From Candidatus Luteimonas excrementigallinarum (GTDB taxonomy: Bacteria; Pseudomonadota; Gammaproteobacteria; Xanthomonadales; Xanthomonadaceae), in assembly GCA_019115725.1 (NCBI GenBank), contig DXCY01000200.1:1-10185 (forward strand): 10,185 bases of DNA, given 5' to 3'. Within the stretch, counting starts at the first letter, position 1. Each line of letters begins with the position of its first letter. Below, piece after piece: positions 1 through 7,994 of this stretch. Made by a program: the position numbers and the translations under genes. Under the pieces are notes generated by a model, which was not told the origin of the DNA, made no database searches, and saw only the letters and a list, made by a program, of their open reading frames with translations.

Positions 1-3000
1 GGCTTGAGCAGCGGCGGCGCGGCTGCGGCGGGTGAGGCGGTCGAAGAACAGGTAGATCACCGGCGTGGTGAACAGGGTCAGCACCTGGCTGACCATCAGC
101 CCGCCCACCATCACCAGGCCCAGCGGCTGGCGCAGCTCGGCGCCCGAGCCGGAGGCCAGCATCATCGGGATCGCCGCGAACAGCGCCGCCAGGGTGGTCA
201 TCAGGATCGGCCGGAAGCGCAGCAGCGCCGCGCGGTGGATCGCCTGCTGCGGCGCCATGCCCTGGTCGCGCTCGGCCTCCAGGGCGAAGTCGACCATCAT
301 GATGCCGTTCTTCTTCACCAGGCCGATCAGCAGGATGACGCCGATGATCGCGATCAGGTCCAGGCTGCGCCCGGTCAGCAGCAGCGCGGCCAGTGCGCCC
401 ACCGTGGCCGAGGGTAGGGTGGAAAGGATGGTGATCGGGTGGATGAAGCTCTCGTAGAGCACGCCCAGCACGATGTACATCACCAGCACCGCGGCCAGGA
501 TCAGCCACAGGGTGCTGGAGAGCGAGTTGCGGAACGCCTGCGCCGCGCCCTGCAGGCGCAGTTCCACCACCGCGGGAATGTCGAGTTCCGCACGCGCGGC
601 TTCGATCTGCTCCACCGCCTCGCCCAGCGACGCGCCCGGGGCGAGGTTGAACGACACCGTCGCCGCCGGGAACTGGCCGATATGGCTGACCATCAGCGGT
701 GCGGCCCGGGTTTCGACCCGGGCCACGCCCGACAGCGGCGTCTGGCGGCCGTCGGAAGTGGCCACGTGGATACGCCCGATCGCCTCGGGCCCCAGCTGGA
801 AGCGGCTGTCCACCTCCAGCACCACGCGATACTGGTTGGCGTGGGTGAAGATGGTGGAGATCTGGCGCTGGCCGAAGGCGTCATACAGCGCATCGGCCAC
901 GTCCGATACCCGGATGCCCAGCCGCGCGGCGGCATCGCGGTCGATATCCACCCAGGCCTGCAGGCCGCGGTTCTGCAGATCGCCGGCCACGTCCGCCAGC
1001 GCCGGTGCCACGTGCAGCCGCTCGATCAGGCGGTCGGTCCACTGCGCCAGCTCCGCGCTGTCCGGGCTGGTGAGCGCGAACTGGTACTGGCCGCGGCTCA
1101 CCCGGTCCTCGATCGACAGCTCCTGCACCGGCTGCATGAACAGGTTGATGCCCGGCACCGTGGCCGCGCGCTCCTGCAGGCGGGCGATGATCGCGTGGGC
1201 ACCGTCGGCGCGCTCGGCGTGCGGCTTGAGCTCGATCAGCAGGCGCCCGGTGTTGAGCGTGGCATTGGTGCCGTCCACGCCGATGAACGACGACAGCGAG
1301 GCCACGTCTTCATCCTCCAGGATCGCCGCCGCCAACGCCTGCTGGCGTTCGGCCATGGCCTGGAAGGACACCTGCGCCGGGGCCTCGCTGATGCCCTGGA
1401 TCAGGCCCGAATCCTGCGAGGGGAAGAACCCCTTGGGCACCGCCACGTACAGCAGCGCGGTCAGCGCCAGGGTGCCCACGGTGATGCCCAGCATCAGCGG
1501 CTGGCGGGCCAGGGTCCAGTGCAGGGCGCGGTCGTAGAGCGCGATGATGCGGTCGAACATGTCGCCCTCGGCACCGGCCGCCTGGCCGTCCGCGCCGCCC
1601 TCGGGCGCGGCCACGCCGTGCTCGCGCCCGGCCTTGAGGAAGCGTGCGCACATCATCGGGGTCAGGGTCAGCGAGACCACCAGCGAGATCGCGATCGCCA
1701 CCGCCAGGGTCATCGCGAACTCGTGGAACAGCCGACCGACCACGTCGCCCATGAACAGCAGCGGGATCAGCACCGCGATCAGCGACACGGTCAGCGAGAT
1801 CAGGGTGAAACCGATCTGCTTCGCGCCGTCCAGCGCCGCCTGCAGTCGCGGCTTGCCCTCCTCCAGGTGCCGGGCCACGTTCTCCAGCATCACGATCGCA
1901 TCGTCGACCACGAAGCCGGTGGCGATGGTCAGCGCCATCAGGGTCAGGTTGTTGAGCGAGTAGCCGGCCATCAGCATGAAGCCGAAGGTCGCCACCAGCG
2001 ACAGCGGCACCGCCAGGCTGGGAATGATGGTGGCCGGGATGGTGCGCAGGAACACGAAGGTCACCAGCACCACCAGGCCGATCGCCATCAGCAGCTCGGT
2101 CTGCACGCCCTTGATCGAGGCGCGGATGGACTCGGTGCGGTCGCTGAGCACGGTCACGTCCACCGCGGTGGGCATGGCCGCCTGCAGCCGCGGCAGCAGA
2201 TCGTGTACCGCGTCCACCACCTCGATCACGTTGGCGCCCGACTGGCGCTGGATGTTGATCAGGATGGCGGGCGTTTCGCCCGACCATGCGGCCAGCTGGC
2301 GGTTCTCAGGACCCTGGTCGACCTCGGCCAGGTCGCCCAGGCGCAGCGGCGCGCCGTCCTGCCAGGCAATCACCAGGTCGCGGTATTCCTGGGCCGAGCG
2401 CATCTGGTCGTTGGCATCGAGCATGATCGCCCGGGTAGGACCGTCGAAGCTGCCCTTGGGCATGTTGACGTTGGCCGCCGAGATCGCCGCGCGGATGTCG
2501 TCCATGCCCAGGTTCGCCGCTGCCAGCGCGGTCGGGTTCACTTCCACGCGCACCGCCGGGCGCTGGCCGCCGGCCAGGCTCACCAGGCCCACGCCGGGCA
2601 GCTGCGACAGGCGCTGGGCCATGCGGGTGTCGACCAGGTCGTACACCTCGGGCAGCGGCAGGGTGGGCGAGGTCACCGCCAGGGTCAGGATCGGCGTATC
2701 GGCCGGGTTGACCTTGCGGTACACCGGCGGCATCGGCAGGTCATTGGGCAGCAGGTTGCTGGCGCTGTTGATCGCCGCCTGCACCTCCTGCTCGGCCACG
2801 CCCAGGTCCTCTTCCAGCGAGAACTGCAGGGTGATCACCGAGGCCCCGCCGGAGCTGGTGGACGACATCTGGTTGAGGCCGGGAATCTGGCCCAGGTGGC
2901 GTTCCAGCGGCGCGGTGACCGCACTGGTGGTGACCGTGGGACTGGCGCCCGGGTAGAAGGTCAGCACCTGGATGGTCGGGTAATCGACCTGGGGCAGGGC

Positions 3001-3105
3001 CGCCACCGGCAGCAGCCGGTAGGCGAACAGGCCCGACAGCAACAGCGCCAGCATCAGCAGCGTGGTGGCTACCGGGCGCAGGATGAAGGGGCGGGAGAGG
3101 TTCAT
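1..3105 (-). CDS. mdtB: RND multidrug efflux permease, MdtB type (C-terminus cut by window edge)
   Basis: Inner-membrane proton/drug antiporter subunit of an MdtABC-type tripartite pump, which would work with the MdtA adaptor, a second permease and a TolC-like channel. The frame is open from ATG (3103-3105) to position 1, 1035 codons without a stop; E. coli MdtB is about 1040 residues, so only a few codons are missing. The N-terminus (MNLSRPFILRPVATTLLMLA, then LPQVDYPTIQV, YPGASP, TSAVTAPLE, SSGGASVITLQF) follows E. coli MdtB closely. Transmembrane helix 1 is about residues 10-30. The proton-relay pair Asp401-Asp402 lies in GFVVDDAIVMLEN, and the relay lysine in GLVKKNGIMMVDFA (Lys931/932). 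The visible end, LTLFTTPVIYLFFDRLTRRS, is the usual RND C-terminus. The start overlaps the mdtA stop by 4 nt (ATGA), indicating translational coupling. One adaptor with two permeases is known for MdtABC and for SmeIJK of Stenotrophomonas; the second permease gene is predicted just outside the window, not seen. Confidence 0.95.
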   Translation of the reverse strand, partial: MNLSRPFILRPVATTLLMLALLLSGLFAYRLLPVAALPQVDYPTIQVLTFYPGASPTVTTSAVTAPLERHLGQIPGLNQMSSTSSGGASVITLQFSLEEDLGVAEQEVQAAINSASNLLPNDLPMPPVYRKVNPADTPILTLAVTSPTLPLPEVYDLVDTRMAQRLSQLPGVGLVSLAGGQRPAVRVEVNPTALAAANLGMDDIRAAISAANVNMPKGSFDGPTRAIMLDANDQMRSAQEYRDLVIAWQDGAPLRLGDLAEVDQGPENRQLAAWSGETPAILINIQRQSGANVIEVVDAVHDLLPRLQAAMPTAVDVTVLSDRTESIRASIKGVQTELLMAIGLVVLVTFVFLRTIPATIIPSLAVPLSLVATFGFMLMAGYSLNNLTLMALTIATGFVVDDAIVMLENVARHLEEGKPRLQAALDGAKQIGFTLISLTVSLIAVLIPLLFMGDVVGRLFHEFAMTLAVAIAISLVVSLTLTPMMCARFLKAGREHGVAAPEGGADGQAAGAEGDMFDRIIALYDRALHWTLARQPLMLGITVGTLALTALLYVAVPKGFFPSQDSGLIQGISEAPAQVSFQAMAERQQALAAAILEDEDVASLSSFIGVDGTNATLNTGRLLIELKPHAERADGAHAIIARLQERAATVPGINLFMQPVQELSIEDRVSRGQYQFALTSPDSAELAQWTDRLIERLHVAPALADVAGDLQNRGLQAWVDIDRDAAARLGIRVSDVADALYDAFGQRQISTIFTHANQYRVVLEVDSRFQLGPEAIGRIHVATSDGRQTPLSGVARVETRAAPLMVSHIGQFPAATVSFNLAPGASLGEAVEQIEAARAELDIPAVVELRLQGAAQAFRNSLSSTLWLILAAVLVMYIVLGVLYESFIHPITILSTLPSATVGALAALLLTGRSLDLIAIIGVILLIGLVKKNGIMMVDFALEAERDQGMAPQQAIHRAALLRFRPILMTTLAALFAAIPMMLASGSGAELRQPLGLVMVGGLMVSQVLTLFTTPVIYLFFDRLTRRSRAAAAQA

Positions 3106-4343
3106 GCAGCCGGCCCGGCTCCGCCGGTGGATTCATCCGCGTCGGCTTCATCGGCCTGTTCTTCCGGTGCGGGGGCGGGCTCGCCGTCCACCTGCACCAC
3201 TTCAACCTTGGCGCCGTCGCGCAGGCGGTCGATGCCTTCCAGCACCACCCGCTCGCCTTCCTCCAGTCCCTCGAGCACCTCCACCCGACCGTCGCTGGAG
3301 GCGCCCAGCATCAGCGGGCGCACGCTGGCGGTGTCCTCGGCGTCGATCACATAGACATAGGTGCCCTGGCTGCCGAACTGCACCGCGGCGTCGGGGATCG
3401 ACAGGGTTTCCTCGTTGCCCAGCTGCAGGCGGATGTTGACCGACTGGTTGGGGAACAGGCGGTCGTCCTCGAACAGCGCGCGCAGGCGCAGGGTGCCGGT
3501 GGCGGTGTCGATGCGGTTGTCCACGCTGGACAGGGTGCCGGTGGCCAGCAGGCGCCGCTCCTCGCGGTCCCAGGCTTCCACCGGCAGGTCGGGATTGCGG
3601 CGCACCGCGTCCAGCAGCGACGGCACCTGGGTTTCGGGGATCGAGAACAGCGCGCTGATCGGCCGGGTCTGGGTGATGGTGACGATGCCCTCGGTGTCGC
3701 CACTGCGCACCAGGTTGCCGGCGTCCACCTGGCGCAGGCCGACGCGGCCGGCGACGGGGGCGGTGATGCGGGTGTATTCCAGCTGCAGCCGGGCCTCGTC
3801 CACGGCGGCCTGGTCGATCTCGCGCCGTGCTTCGAGCTGGCGCACCCTGGCTTCCAGGTCCGATACGTCCTGGGCGGCGACGAAGTCGCTCTGGGCCAGG
3901 TCGCGGAAGCGGCGCAGCTGGATGCGGGTATTTTCCAGTTCGGCCAGGTTCTGGCGCTGCTGGCCCTCGGCCTCGGCCAGGCGGATGCGGTACTGGGCCG
4001 GGTCGATCTGGGCCAGCAACGCGCCTTCTTCCACCCGCTGGCCTTCCTCGAACTCCACCCGCAGCAACTCGCCGTCCACCCGCGAGCGCACCGTCACCTG
4101 GTGCAGCGGGGTCACCGTGCCCAGCGCCCGCAGCTGCACCGCCAGCGGTGCGCGCTGGACCGGCGCCACCCGCACCGGCGTGGCCGGCCCGCCGGGGCCG
4201 AAGAACCCGCCGCCCCGGCCCGGTCCCGACGGCGGCCCGGCCGCTTCGTCACCGCCCGCGCAGCCGCGCCACAGGAGCAGCAGCGCGGCCACAACGGCCA
4301 CGGCAATCAGGAGGGTCTTGGTGCGACGGGGGGATTGCTTCAT
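3102..4343 (-). CDS. mdtA: RND efflux periplasmic adaptor (membrane fusion protein), MdtA type
   Basis: Adaptor that links the inner-membrane RND permease to the outer-membrane channel. It has 413 residues; E. coli MdtA has 415. A basic N-terminus (MKQSPRRTK) precedes a hydrophobic anchor at about residues 10-25. Cys28 follows Trp-Arg-Gly, which is not a convincing lipobox, so a membrane anchor rather than a lipoprotein is likely. A Gly/Pro-rich linker (about 30-55) leads to the lipoyl/barrel-sandwich half (VRSRVDGELLRVEFEEGQRV, about 86-105), then a coiled-coil hairpin rich in Glu, Arg and Gln (about 115-185), the second lipoyl half (ITAPVAGRVGLRQVDAGNLV), the beta-barrel (SVDNRIDTATGTLRLRALFE, LFPNQSVNIRL) and the membrane-proximal domain ending GIDRLRDGAKVEVV. 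The tail after about residue 390 is acidic and Ala-rich. All of this matches MdtA block by block. It is the first gene of the operon. No strong Shine-Dalgarno precedes the ATG at 4341-4343, but this is the first Met in the frame and is followed directly by the anchor. Confidence 0.94.
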   Translation of the reverse strand: MKQSPRRTKTLLIAVAVVAALLLLWRGCAGGDEAAGPPSGPGRGGGFFGPGGPATPVRVAPVQRAPLAVQLRALGTVTPLHQVTVRSRVDGELLRVEFEEGQRVEEGALLAQIDPAQYRIRLAEAEGQQRQNLAELENTRIQLRRFRDLAQSDFVAAQDVSDLEARVRQLEARREIDQAAVDEARLQLEYTRITAPVAGRVGLRQVDAGNLVRSGDTEGIVTITQTRPISALFSIPETQVPSLLDAVRRNPDLPVEAWDREERRLLATGTLSSVDNRIDTATGTLRLRALFEDDRLFPNQSVNIRLQLGNEETLSIPDAAVQFGSQGTYVYVIDAEDTASVRPLMLGASSDGRVEVLEGLEEGERVVLEGIDRLRDGAKVEVVQVDGEPAPAPEEQADEADADESTGGAGPAA

Positions 4344-4457
4344 GGATGGGGTCCGGGTGGGCGCGCTTCCGGCGGCACGGCGGCCGCGGTCGGCGGGCGC
4401 CGCGGATCAGGCGTTCGGAAATGGGGAGGGTGGCTTGCACGGCGTGCTGGCGCGCAC

Positions 4458-4501
4458 ATTTTACAGGCCCTTCGATGACTGGTCGCGTAGCCGAAAGTCA
4501 T
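4458..4501 (-). promoter_or_regulatory. Candidate mdtA promoter overlapped by an inverted repeat (possible operator)
   Basis: Read on the minus strand, 4463-4458 is TAAAAT (5 of 6 matches to the sigma70 -10 box). A 17-nt spacer places a weak -35 (GCGACC, 3 of 6) at 4486-4481. The hexamers ATGACT (4475-4480) and AGTCAT (4496-4501) form an exact inverted repeat with 15 nt between, centre to centre 21 bp, about two helical turns, and they bracket the -35. The layout suits a dimeric repressor or activator acting on the efflux operon. The predicted mRNA would have a leader of about 105 nt. The regulator is unknown; MdtABC is BaeR-controlled in E. coli, but no BaeR site is claimed here. Confidence 0.35.
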
Positions 4502-4545
4502 GTTTCGCGGTGACGCCGCGGGCCGGCTTGCGGCATGCTGCGCGG

Positions 4546-6750
4546 ATGCCTCCGTTTTCCTCCCGCCTGCGCCGGCTGCCCCGCTGGCTGCGCCTGGGCC
4601 TGGCCGCGCTTGTCCTGGCCTGGGCGGCATGGCTGGTGGCCGGCAACCTGTTCCTGAATACCCCGCTCGGGCACCGGGTGGCGAACCTCAAGCCGGACAG
4701 GTTCCAGATGGAGTGGCGCGGGGGCATCACCCTGTGGCCGGGACGGGTAACGGTGTGGGGCGTGGATATGCATGGCCACACGCGCAACACCCTGTGGTCG
4801 GTGCAGGCGGAGCGCGCCCGCGGCCGGGTTGCGCTGTGGCCACTGCTGCGGCGCGAGGTGCGGGTGCCGTGGGTGCAGGCGGATGGCGTGTCGGGCAGCG
4901 TTGGCCGTGCCGGCGACGAAATGCCGGCGCCGGCGCCGCGCCCGGGCGGTTGGACGCTGCGCTTCGACCGCATCGCCAGCGACAGCGTGCTGGGCGGCCG
5001 CCTGTTCGACGACTGGCGCATCGACGGCACGGGCCGGGCCGAGGTGGGCTTTCGCAAGCAGCTGCGCGGCGGGCCGATGGAACTGTTGCCGTCCTCGGCC
5101 GCGTTTCCGGCCGCCAGCCTGGCCCATCGCGGCGAGACCTTTGCCCGCGATGCCCGCCTCGGCGCCCGGTTCGCCATGGACGAGCACGTCAGCGCGGACC
5201 TGGGCGGCCTGGCCAAACTGGAGGTGCTGAGCGGCGCGCTGGAGCTGGACGCCACGGCGATGCTGCTGCAGGCGGCGCTGGATGCCGGGGGGCGCTACCG
5301 TTTCACCATGCAGCCCGGCAGCGGCCGGCTCAAGGCCAGCCTGGCGCTGGAGCGCGGCGTGCTGGCTCCGGGCGGAGCACTGCACCTGCAGGCCCCGCTG
5401 GTGGCGGTGGATGCCGCCGGCGGCACCCGGCGCAATGCGCTGGATCTGCGTCTGGACGTGGACGAACACCTGCGCCTGCGCGCCAACGTGCCCGATGCAG
5501 GCGTCAGCGACGCACCGCTGATGCTGGATGCCGACCTGCGTATTGCCGGCAACCGGCTGCCATTGGCCGACTGGCGCACGCGCCTGGCCGGCGCCTCCGG
5601 GACGCTGCGTACCGACTGGCACTTCTCCTCGCTGGGCTGGCTGGCGAACCTGGTGGCGCCCGAGGGGCTGCTGGAACTGGAGGGGCACGGCGCGGTCCGC
5701 GCCGACCTGACGATTGCCGAGGGGCGGCTGGAGGCGGGCAGCCGGGTGGAGGTGCCGGAGGTGGCCGCGGTAGTGGCCGTGGCCGGGCAGCGCTTCTCCG
5801 GTCGCGCCCGCGCCGAGGGCGCCATCGCACGCGAAGAAGGGCGTGAGGGCGGAGCGTTGCGCTCGCGCCTGGCGCTGGCCATGGACGCGTTCGATATTGC
5901 CCCGGACGAGGAAGGCGCGGCGGCCTACGTTACCGGCAGTGATCTGCACCTGGAGGTGCAGGCCGCCGGCGAGCTGGCGCGGATGCAGGACAGCGCCGAG
6001 GCCCAGCTGCGTTTCACCGACGCGCTGGTGCCGGACCTGCGTGCCTACAACCGCTACCTGCCGGCGGGCCAGGTGCGCTTCCTGGGTGGACATGGGCGTA
6101 CTTCGGGCGAGCTGCGCATCGGCGCCGACGGCCGGGCCGGCGATGGCCGCCTGCAGGTGGACGGGCGCGGCGCACGGGTCGCCTTCGCCGGGCTGGACCT
6201 GCGCGGTGACGTGGTGATTGATGCGCGCCTGCAGGGCGCCGACCTGGCCGACGGCGAGTTCGCCCTCGGTGGGTCCACCCTGCGCCTGCGCAATGCCGCC
6301 TTCTCCGGCAGTGACGGCCAGGCGCGGTCGGGCTGGTGGGCCAATGTGTCTGTGGCCGACGGGCGCATGGTGCTGGGGCAGGATGCGCCCCCGCGCCTGC
6401 GCGGCAACGTGCGCGCCCAGGTGCGCGACGTTGATTTCCTGCTGGCCCTGTTCGCCACGCGCGGTGACTACCCGCGCTGGATCAGCCGCATCGTGGATGC
6501 CGGCCAGGCCGAGGTCACCGGCGTGGTGCAGTGGCAGGACGACACCTTCGTGCTCGACCGGGCCCATGCCCACAACGACCGTTTCCACGTGGATGCGCGG
6601 CTGCGCCTGCGCGGGTCGCGCCACCGGGGCGATCTGTACGCGCGCTGGGGCCGGTTCGGCGTGGGCCTGGAGCTGGACGGCGAGGAGCGCCAGCTGCACC
6701 TGCGCAATGCGCGCCAGTGGTACCAGTCGCGCCCGCACCTGCTGCGCTGA
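4546..6750 (+). CDS. AsmA-like single-pass membrane protein with large periplasmic region
   Basis: 734 residues. The start at 4546 (MPPFSSRLRRLPRWLRLG) is chosen because it gives a short basic head followed at once by one hydrophobic helix (about residues 16-33, LGLAALVLAWAAWLVAGNLF); the frame stays open further upstream, so a longer start cannot be excluded, and no clear Shine-Dalgarno is visible. After the helix comes LNTPLGHR, which resembles the stretch following the anchor in AsmA-family proteins. The rest is a long run of alternating strand-like segments (DLRLDVDEHLRLRANV, LMLDADLRIAG, GSTLRLRNAAFSG, VDARLRLRG) with no catalytic motif, as expected for a beta-groove protein of the AsmA/TamB/YhdP/YdbH kind. 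Such proteins are anchored in the inner membrane, span the periplasm and serve phospholipid transport or outer-membrane homeostasis. I do not recognise the exact family, so the assignment rests on architecture. It is divergent from mdtA, and the murG-like gene follows after 52 nt. Confidence 0.8.
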   Translation: MPPFSSRLRRLPRWLRLGLAALVLAWAAWLVAGNLFLNTPLGHRVANLKPDRFQMEWRGGITLWPGRVTVWGVDMHGHTRNTLWSVQAERARGRVALWPLLRREVRVPWVQADGVSGSVGRAGDEMPAPAPRPGGWTLRFDRIASDSVLGGRLFDDWRIDGTGRAEVGFRKQLRGGPMELLPSSAAFPAASLAHRGETFARDARLGARFAMDEHVSADLGGLAKLEVLSGALELDATAMLLQAALDAGGRYRFTMQPGSGRLKASLALERGVLAPGGALHLQAPLVAVDAAGGTRRNALDLRLDVDEHLRLRANVPDAGVSDAPLMLDADLRIAGNRLPLADWRTRLAGASGTLRTDWHFSSLGWLANLVAPEGLLELEGHGAVRADLTIAEGRLEAGSRVEVPEVAAVVAVAGQRFSGRARAEGAIAREEGREGGALRSRLALAMDAFDIAPDEEGAAAYVTGSDLHLEVQAAGELARMQDSAEAQLRFTDALVPDLRAYNRYLPAGQVRFLGGHGRTSGELRIGADGRAGDGRLQVDGRGARVAFAGLDLRGDVVIDARLQGADLADGEFALGGSTLRLRNAAFSGSDGQARSGWWANVSVADGRMVLGQDAPPRLRGNVRAQVRDVDFLLALFATRGDYPRWISRIVDAGQAEVTGVVQWQDDTFVLDRAHAHNDRFHVDARLRLRGSRHRGDLYARWGRFGVGLELDGEERQLHLRNARQWYQSRPHLLR

Positions 6751-6775
6751 CGCTGGCGGCGGGCGCGGCTATAGT
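6747..6775 (+). promoter_or_regulatory. Likely sigma70 promoter of the murG-like gene
   Basis: CTGACG (6747-6752, 4 of 6 matches to TTGACA) and TATAGT (6770-6775, 5 of 6 matches to TATAAT) are separated by exactly 17 nt. The -35 overlaps the stop codon of the AsmA-like gene (6748-6750). Transcription would begin near 6782, giving a leader of about 20 nt before the ATG at 6803. This suggests that the murG-like gene can be expressed independently of the gene before it. Confidence 0.5.
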
Positions 6776-6802
6776 CGCTTTCCCCCGCAGCAGCGAGCAG
6801 CA

Positions 6803-7924
6803 ATGACCGGTTCCACCCGTTCTTCCCACGGCGGCGCGATCGCCCTGGCCGCCGGCGGCACCGGCGGACACCTGTTTCCGGCCGAGGCCCTGGCGCGCGA
6901 ATTGATGGCGCGCGGGCACGCGGTGGTGATCCACACCGAGCGCCGCGGCGCGGCCTATACCGCGGCGCTGGAAGGGATCGAACACGTGGTGCTGCCGGCG
7001 CGCTCGCTGGCCGGCGGCATCGGCGGCAAGCTGCAGGCGGCGGCGGTCATTGGCCGGGCCACGCTGCAGGCGCGGCGTGACCTGGCCCGCAGGCGCGCCC
7101 GGCTGATGGTGGGCTTTGGCGGCTATCCGAGCTTTGCTCCGGCGCTGGCGGCGCGCTCGCTGGGCCTGCCGCTGCTGCTGCACGAACAGGCCACGCGCCT
7201 GAGCATGGCCAACCGCCAGCTGCTGCGCCTGGCCGCCGGCGTGGCCACCTCGTTTCCGCAGGTGGCCGGGCTGGAGACCTTTGATCCGGCCCGCGTGTTC
7301 CACACCGGCAACCCGGTGCGGCGCTCGATCCTGGAGGCGCGTGCGGACTATCCGCCGTTTGGTCCAGACCAGCCGCTGCGGCTACTGGTGGTGGGCGGCA
7401 GTCAGAGCGCGGCGGTATTCGGCCGGGTGGTGCCGCCGGCGCTGCTGGCGCTGGATGAAAGCCTGCGCCGTCGCCTGCAGGTGTCGCTGCAGTACAAGGG
7501 TGACGATGCCGGGCAGATTGCCGCCAGCCTTGCCGAAGCGGGGATCTCCGCCCAGGTGCAGCCGTTCTTCGAAGACATGGGCGCGCGGCTGGCCGATGCG
7601 CACCTGCTGATTGCCCGGGCCGGGGCCACCACCGCCGCCGACCTGTTGGTGGTGGGACGGCCGGCGATCTTCGTGCCGATCCCGCACGGCGGCTCGCGCG
7701 AAGAGCAGCGCCGCAATGCCGACACCCTGGCTGATGCAGGCGTGGGCTGGTGCCGCCCTGAGCCGGCGCTGACGCCGGAATCGCTGGCGGCGCTGCTGCG
7801 CGAGCTGTTCGCCTCGCCCACGATGCTCCCTGATGCCGCCCGCGCTGCGGCGGCGCTGGGTCGTCCGCAGGCCGCGTCGCTGCTGGCCGACGCGGTGGAA
7901 AGGATGCTCCCCGGAGGCGGCTGA
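6803..7924 (+). CDS. Divergent MurG-family UDP-GlcNAc glycosyltransferase (GT28, GT-B fold)
   Basis: 373 residues; E. coli MurG has 355. MurG transfers GlcNAc from UDP-GlcNAc to undecaprenyl-PP-MurNAc-pentapeptide (lipid I to lipid II) on the cytoplasmic membrane face. The family signatures appear in order: GGTGGH (residues 18-23), GFGGYPS (104-110), HEQ (127-129), TGNPVR near residue 170, GGSQSA (198-203), ARAGATT (271-277), GRPAIFVPIPH, and Gln302/Asn305-Ala306 matching the QxxNA motif. Several near-invariant places differ: HEQN is HEQA (Ala130), GGSxGA is GGSQSA (Ser202), and the ribose-binding Glu (E269 in E. coli) is Asp280. Wording such as LFPAEALARELMARGH, ATSFPQVAGL and FFEDMGARLADAHLLIARAGA reminds me of alphaproteobacterial MurG more than of the gammaproteobacterial dcw-cluster enzyme. 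It lies outside any division/cell-wall cluster, so it is probably a second, specialised copy rather than the essential MurG. The start is set by the nearby promoter and the GGTGGH position; the Shine-Dalgarno is weak. Confidence 0.85.
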   Translation: MTGSTRSSHGGAIALAAGGTGGHLFPAEALARELMARGHAVVIHTERRGAAYTAALEGIEHVVLPARSLAGGIGGKLQAAAVIGRATLQARRDLARRRARLMVGFGGYPSFAPALAARSLGLPLLLHEQATRLSMANRQLLRLAAGVATSFPQVAGLETFDPARVFHTGNPVRRSILEARADYPPFGPDQPLRLLVVGGSQSAAVFGRVVPPALLALDESLRRRLQVSLQYKGDDAGQIAASLAEAGISAQVQPFFEDMGARLADAHLLIARAGATTAADLLVVGRPAIFVPIPHGGSREEQRRNADTLADAGVGWCRPEPALTPESLAALLRELFASPTMLPDAARAAAALGRPQAASLLADAVERMLPGGG

Positions 7925-7930
7925 ATGGGC

Positions 7931-7988
7931 CACAAAGTTTGTGTACTCGCAAGTGCTGTTTTGCACTGCAGCGTGCAAACTGCATAAC
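7931..7988 (+). promoter_or_regulatory. AT-rich patch of overlapping palindromes with a promoter-like pair
   Basis: Six nucleotides after the murG-like stop lies CACAAAGTTTGTG (7931-7943), a perfect 6+1+6 palindrome. It is followed by AGTGC/GCACT (7952-7956 and 7963-7967) and TTTGCAC/GTGCAAA (7960-7966 and 7973-7979, spacer 6). ACTGCA also occurs twice as a direct repeat (7965-7970, 7979-7984). TTGCAC (7961-7966) and CATAAC (7983-7988) are 16 nt apart and match the -35 and -10 boxes at 4 of 6 positions each, so the second inverted repeat would cover the -35. The composition contrasts with the GC-rich surroundings. An operator-controlled promoter is one reading; the palindromes could also be mRNA 3'-end structure. 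Confidence 0.35.
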
Positions 7989-7994
7989 CTTTCC

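Noticed and set aside
439..3354. 971-codon open frame on the plus strand opposite mdtB
   Set aside because: Its translation is rich in His, Arg, Gln and Gly with no family motif, as usual for the antisense of a GC-rich gene. The opposite strand encodes an unmistakable MdtB.
3361..4545. Upstream extension of the AsmA-like frame through the mdtA region
   Set aside because: It is antisense to mdtA, of Arg/Ser-rich composition, and open only because of high GC. The basic head plus membrane helix after 4546 marks the real N-terminus.
4498..6738. 746-codon minus-strand frame opposite the AsmA-like gene
   Set aside because: Low-complexity His/Gln/Ala/Arg composition without motifs; a shadow of the plus-strand gene.
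7925..7987. 20-codon frame ATG 7925 to TAA 7985 before the terminator, as a leader peptide/attenuator
   Set aside because: No run of regulatory codons, no Shine-Dalgarno, no alternative anti-terminator hairpin, and the next gene is 580 nt away behind repeats.
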